5,523 nt of DNA. It comes from Lachnoclostridium sp. UBA1434 (GTDB taxonomy: Bacteria > Bacillota > Clostridia > Lachnospirales > Lachnospiraceae). The position numbers were made by a program, and so were the translations under genes. Shown here one piece after another: positions 5,324-5,523 of the stretch (positions are counted from its first letter, which is position 1; every line of letters starts with the position of its first letter). The stretch spans positions 7,007 to 12,529 of the forward strand of contig DCTS01000111.1 in NCBI GenBank assembly GCA_002329645.1, written 5' to 3'. A model generated the notes under the pieces. That model made no database searches. It was given only the letters and a program-made list of their open reading frames with translations, and was not told the DNA's origin.

Positions 5324-5523
5324 GTGAAGCGTATTATAGCAGTGGTCTTATGCCTGTGCATCCTTGTATCGGGATGCGGCGGCAAAAAAGGCGGGAAGGA
5401 TGAGAGCATCAGCGAAGCCGGCAATGAGACTGTAAAGGACAGTACCGGTAAGGAGATACTTGATGATAATGCCGGAGACAGTTCCGGAGACAGTTCCGGA
5501 GACAGTTCCGAAGACAGTTCCGG
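5324..5523 (+). CDS. Lipoprotein with Gly-Asp-Ser-Ser repeat linker, 5' part only
   Basis: The first 66 codons of a gene that continues past the window edge. MKRIIAVVLCLCILVSGC is a clear lipoprotein signal peptide: basic start, hydrophobic core and lipobox Val15-Ser16-Gly17-Cys18, so Cys18 should be lipidated and the protein displayed outside the membrane. A glycine/lysine stretch and a polar acidic region follow, then an Asp-Ser-rich linker starting at residue 51, made of three GDSS units and one EDSS, with a further unit apparently beginning. Such linkers commonly hold a folded domain away from the lipid anchor. The folded domain, and so the function, is beyond the window. The GTG at 5324 is chosen because AAGGAG (5311-5316) lies 7 nt upstream and the frame gives the signal peptide. 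A GTG two bases earlier is followed at once by TGA. It is probably co-transcribed with the gene at 4516-5265. Confidence 0.8.
   Translation, partial: MKRIIAVVLCLCILVSGCGGKKGGKDESISEAGNETVKDSTGKEILDDNAGDSSGDSSGDSSEDSS
5474..5521 (+). repeat. 12-bp tandem repeat, four copies, in frame
   Basis: GGAGACAGTTCC occurs three times without change (5474-5485, 5486-5497, 5498-5509), then once as GAAGACAGTTCC (5510-5521), and the last two bases of the window (GG) suit a fifth copy. Each unit encodes Gly/Glu-Asp-Ser-Ser. Because the unit is a multiple of three, copy-number change would alter linker length without shifting the frame. The near identity at DNA level suggests recent expansion by slippage or recombination. 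Confidence 0.9.

Noticed and set aside
5474..5521. CRISPR-like repetition
   Set aside because: The 12-bp units are directly adjacent without spacers and are in frame within a lipoprotein gene.

Overview
The window looks like chromosomal DNA of a low-to-moderate G+C anaerobic Firmicute, probably a clostridial or Lachnospiraceae-type species. This rests on strong purine-rich Shine-Dalgarno sites, frequent TTG/GTG starts, two short-signal lipoproteins with classic lipoboxes, a HAD phosphatase very like Bacillus YfnB, and a DUF3221-like domain. Taxonomy is inferred from protein character, not from a search.

Layout. Positions 83-1807 hold a two-gene forward unit: an SGNH/GDSL esterase, then 33 bp downstream a YjjG/YfnB-type nucleotide phosphatase. 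An imperfect hairpin (1815-1857) separates it from a convergent reverse-strand gene (1862-2812) for a calcineurin-like metallophosphoesterase with LpxH-like order of motifs. The 302-bp gap 2813-3114 holds two foldable blocks, a two-part stem (2937-3002) and a long near-perfect hairpin (3018-3085). These lead into a forward lipoprotein gene (3115-4173) with a DUF3221-like middle domain. The next gap (4174-4515, 342 bp) is dominated by a nested inverted repeat: 12-bp outer arms (4195-4206 and 4357-4368) enclose a 102-bp element with its own perfect 12-bp ends (4218-4319), which looks like a MITE. A good sigma-A-type promoter (4393-4420) follows, then a membrane-anchored or lipidated protein with an FG-GAP-like Asp motif (4516-5265). 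Last comes the 5' part of another lipoprotein gene (from 5324), whose linker is a 12-bp tandem repeat encoding Gly-Asp-Ser-Ser and which runs off the window.

How the genes fit. The first two are probably co-transcribed cytoplasmic hydrolases. The last two are probably co-transcribed cell-surface proteins. I see no evidence for a defence system, CRISPR array, phage module or biosynthetic cluster. The most notable material is intergenic: the two palindromic blocks beside the 3115-4173 lipoprotein gene, and a recurring arrangement in which a non-ATG start overlaps the stop of a two- to four-codon out-of-frame mini-ORF (three of six genes).
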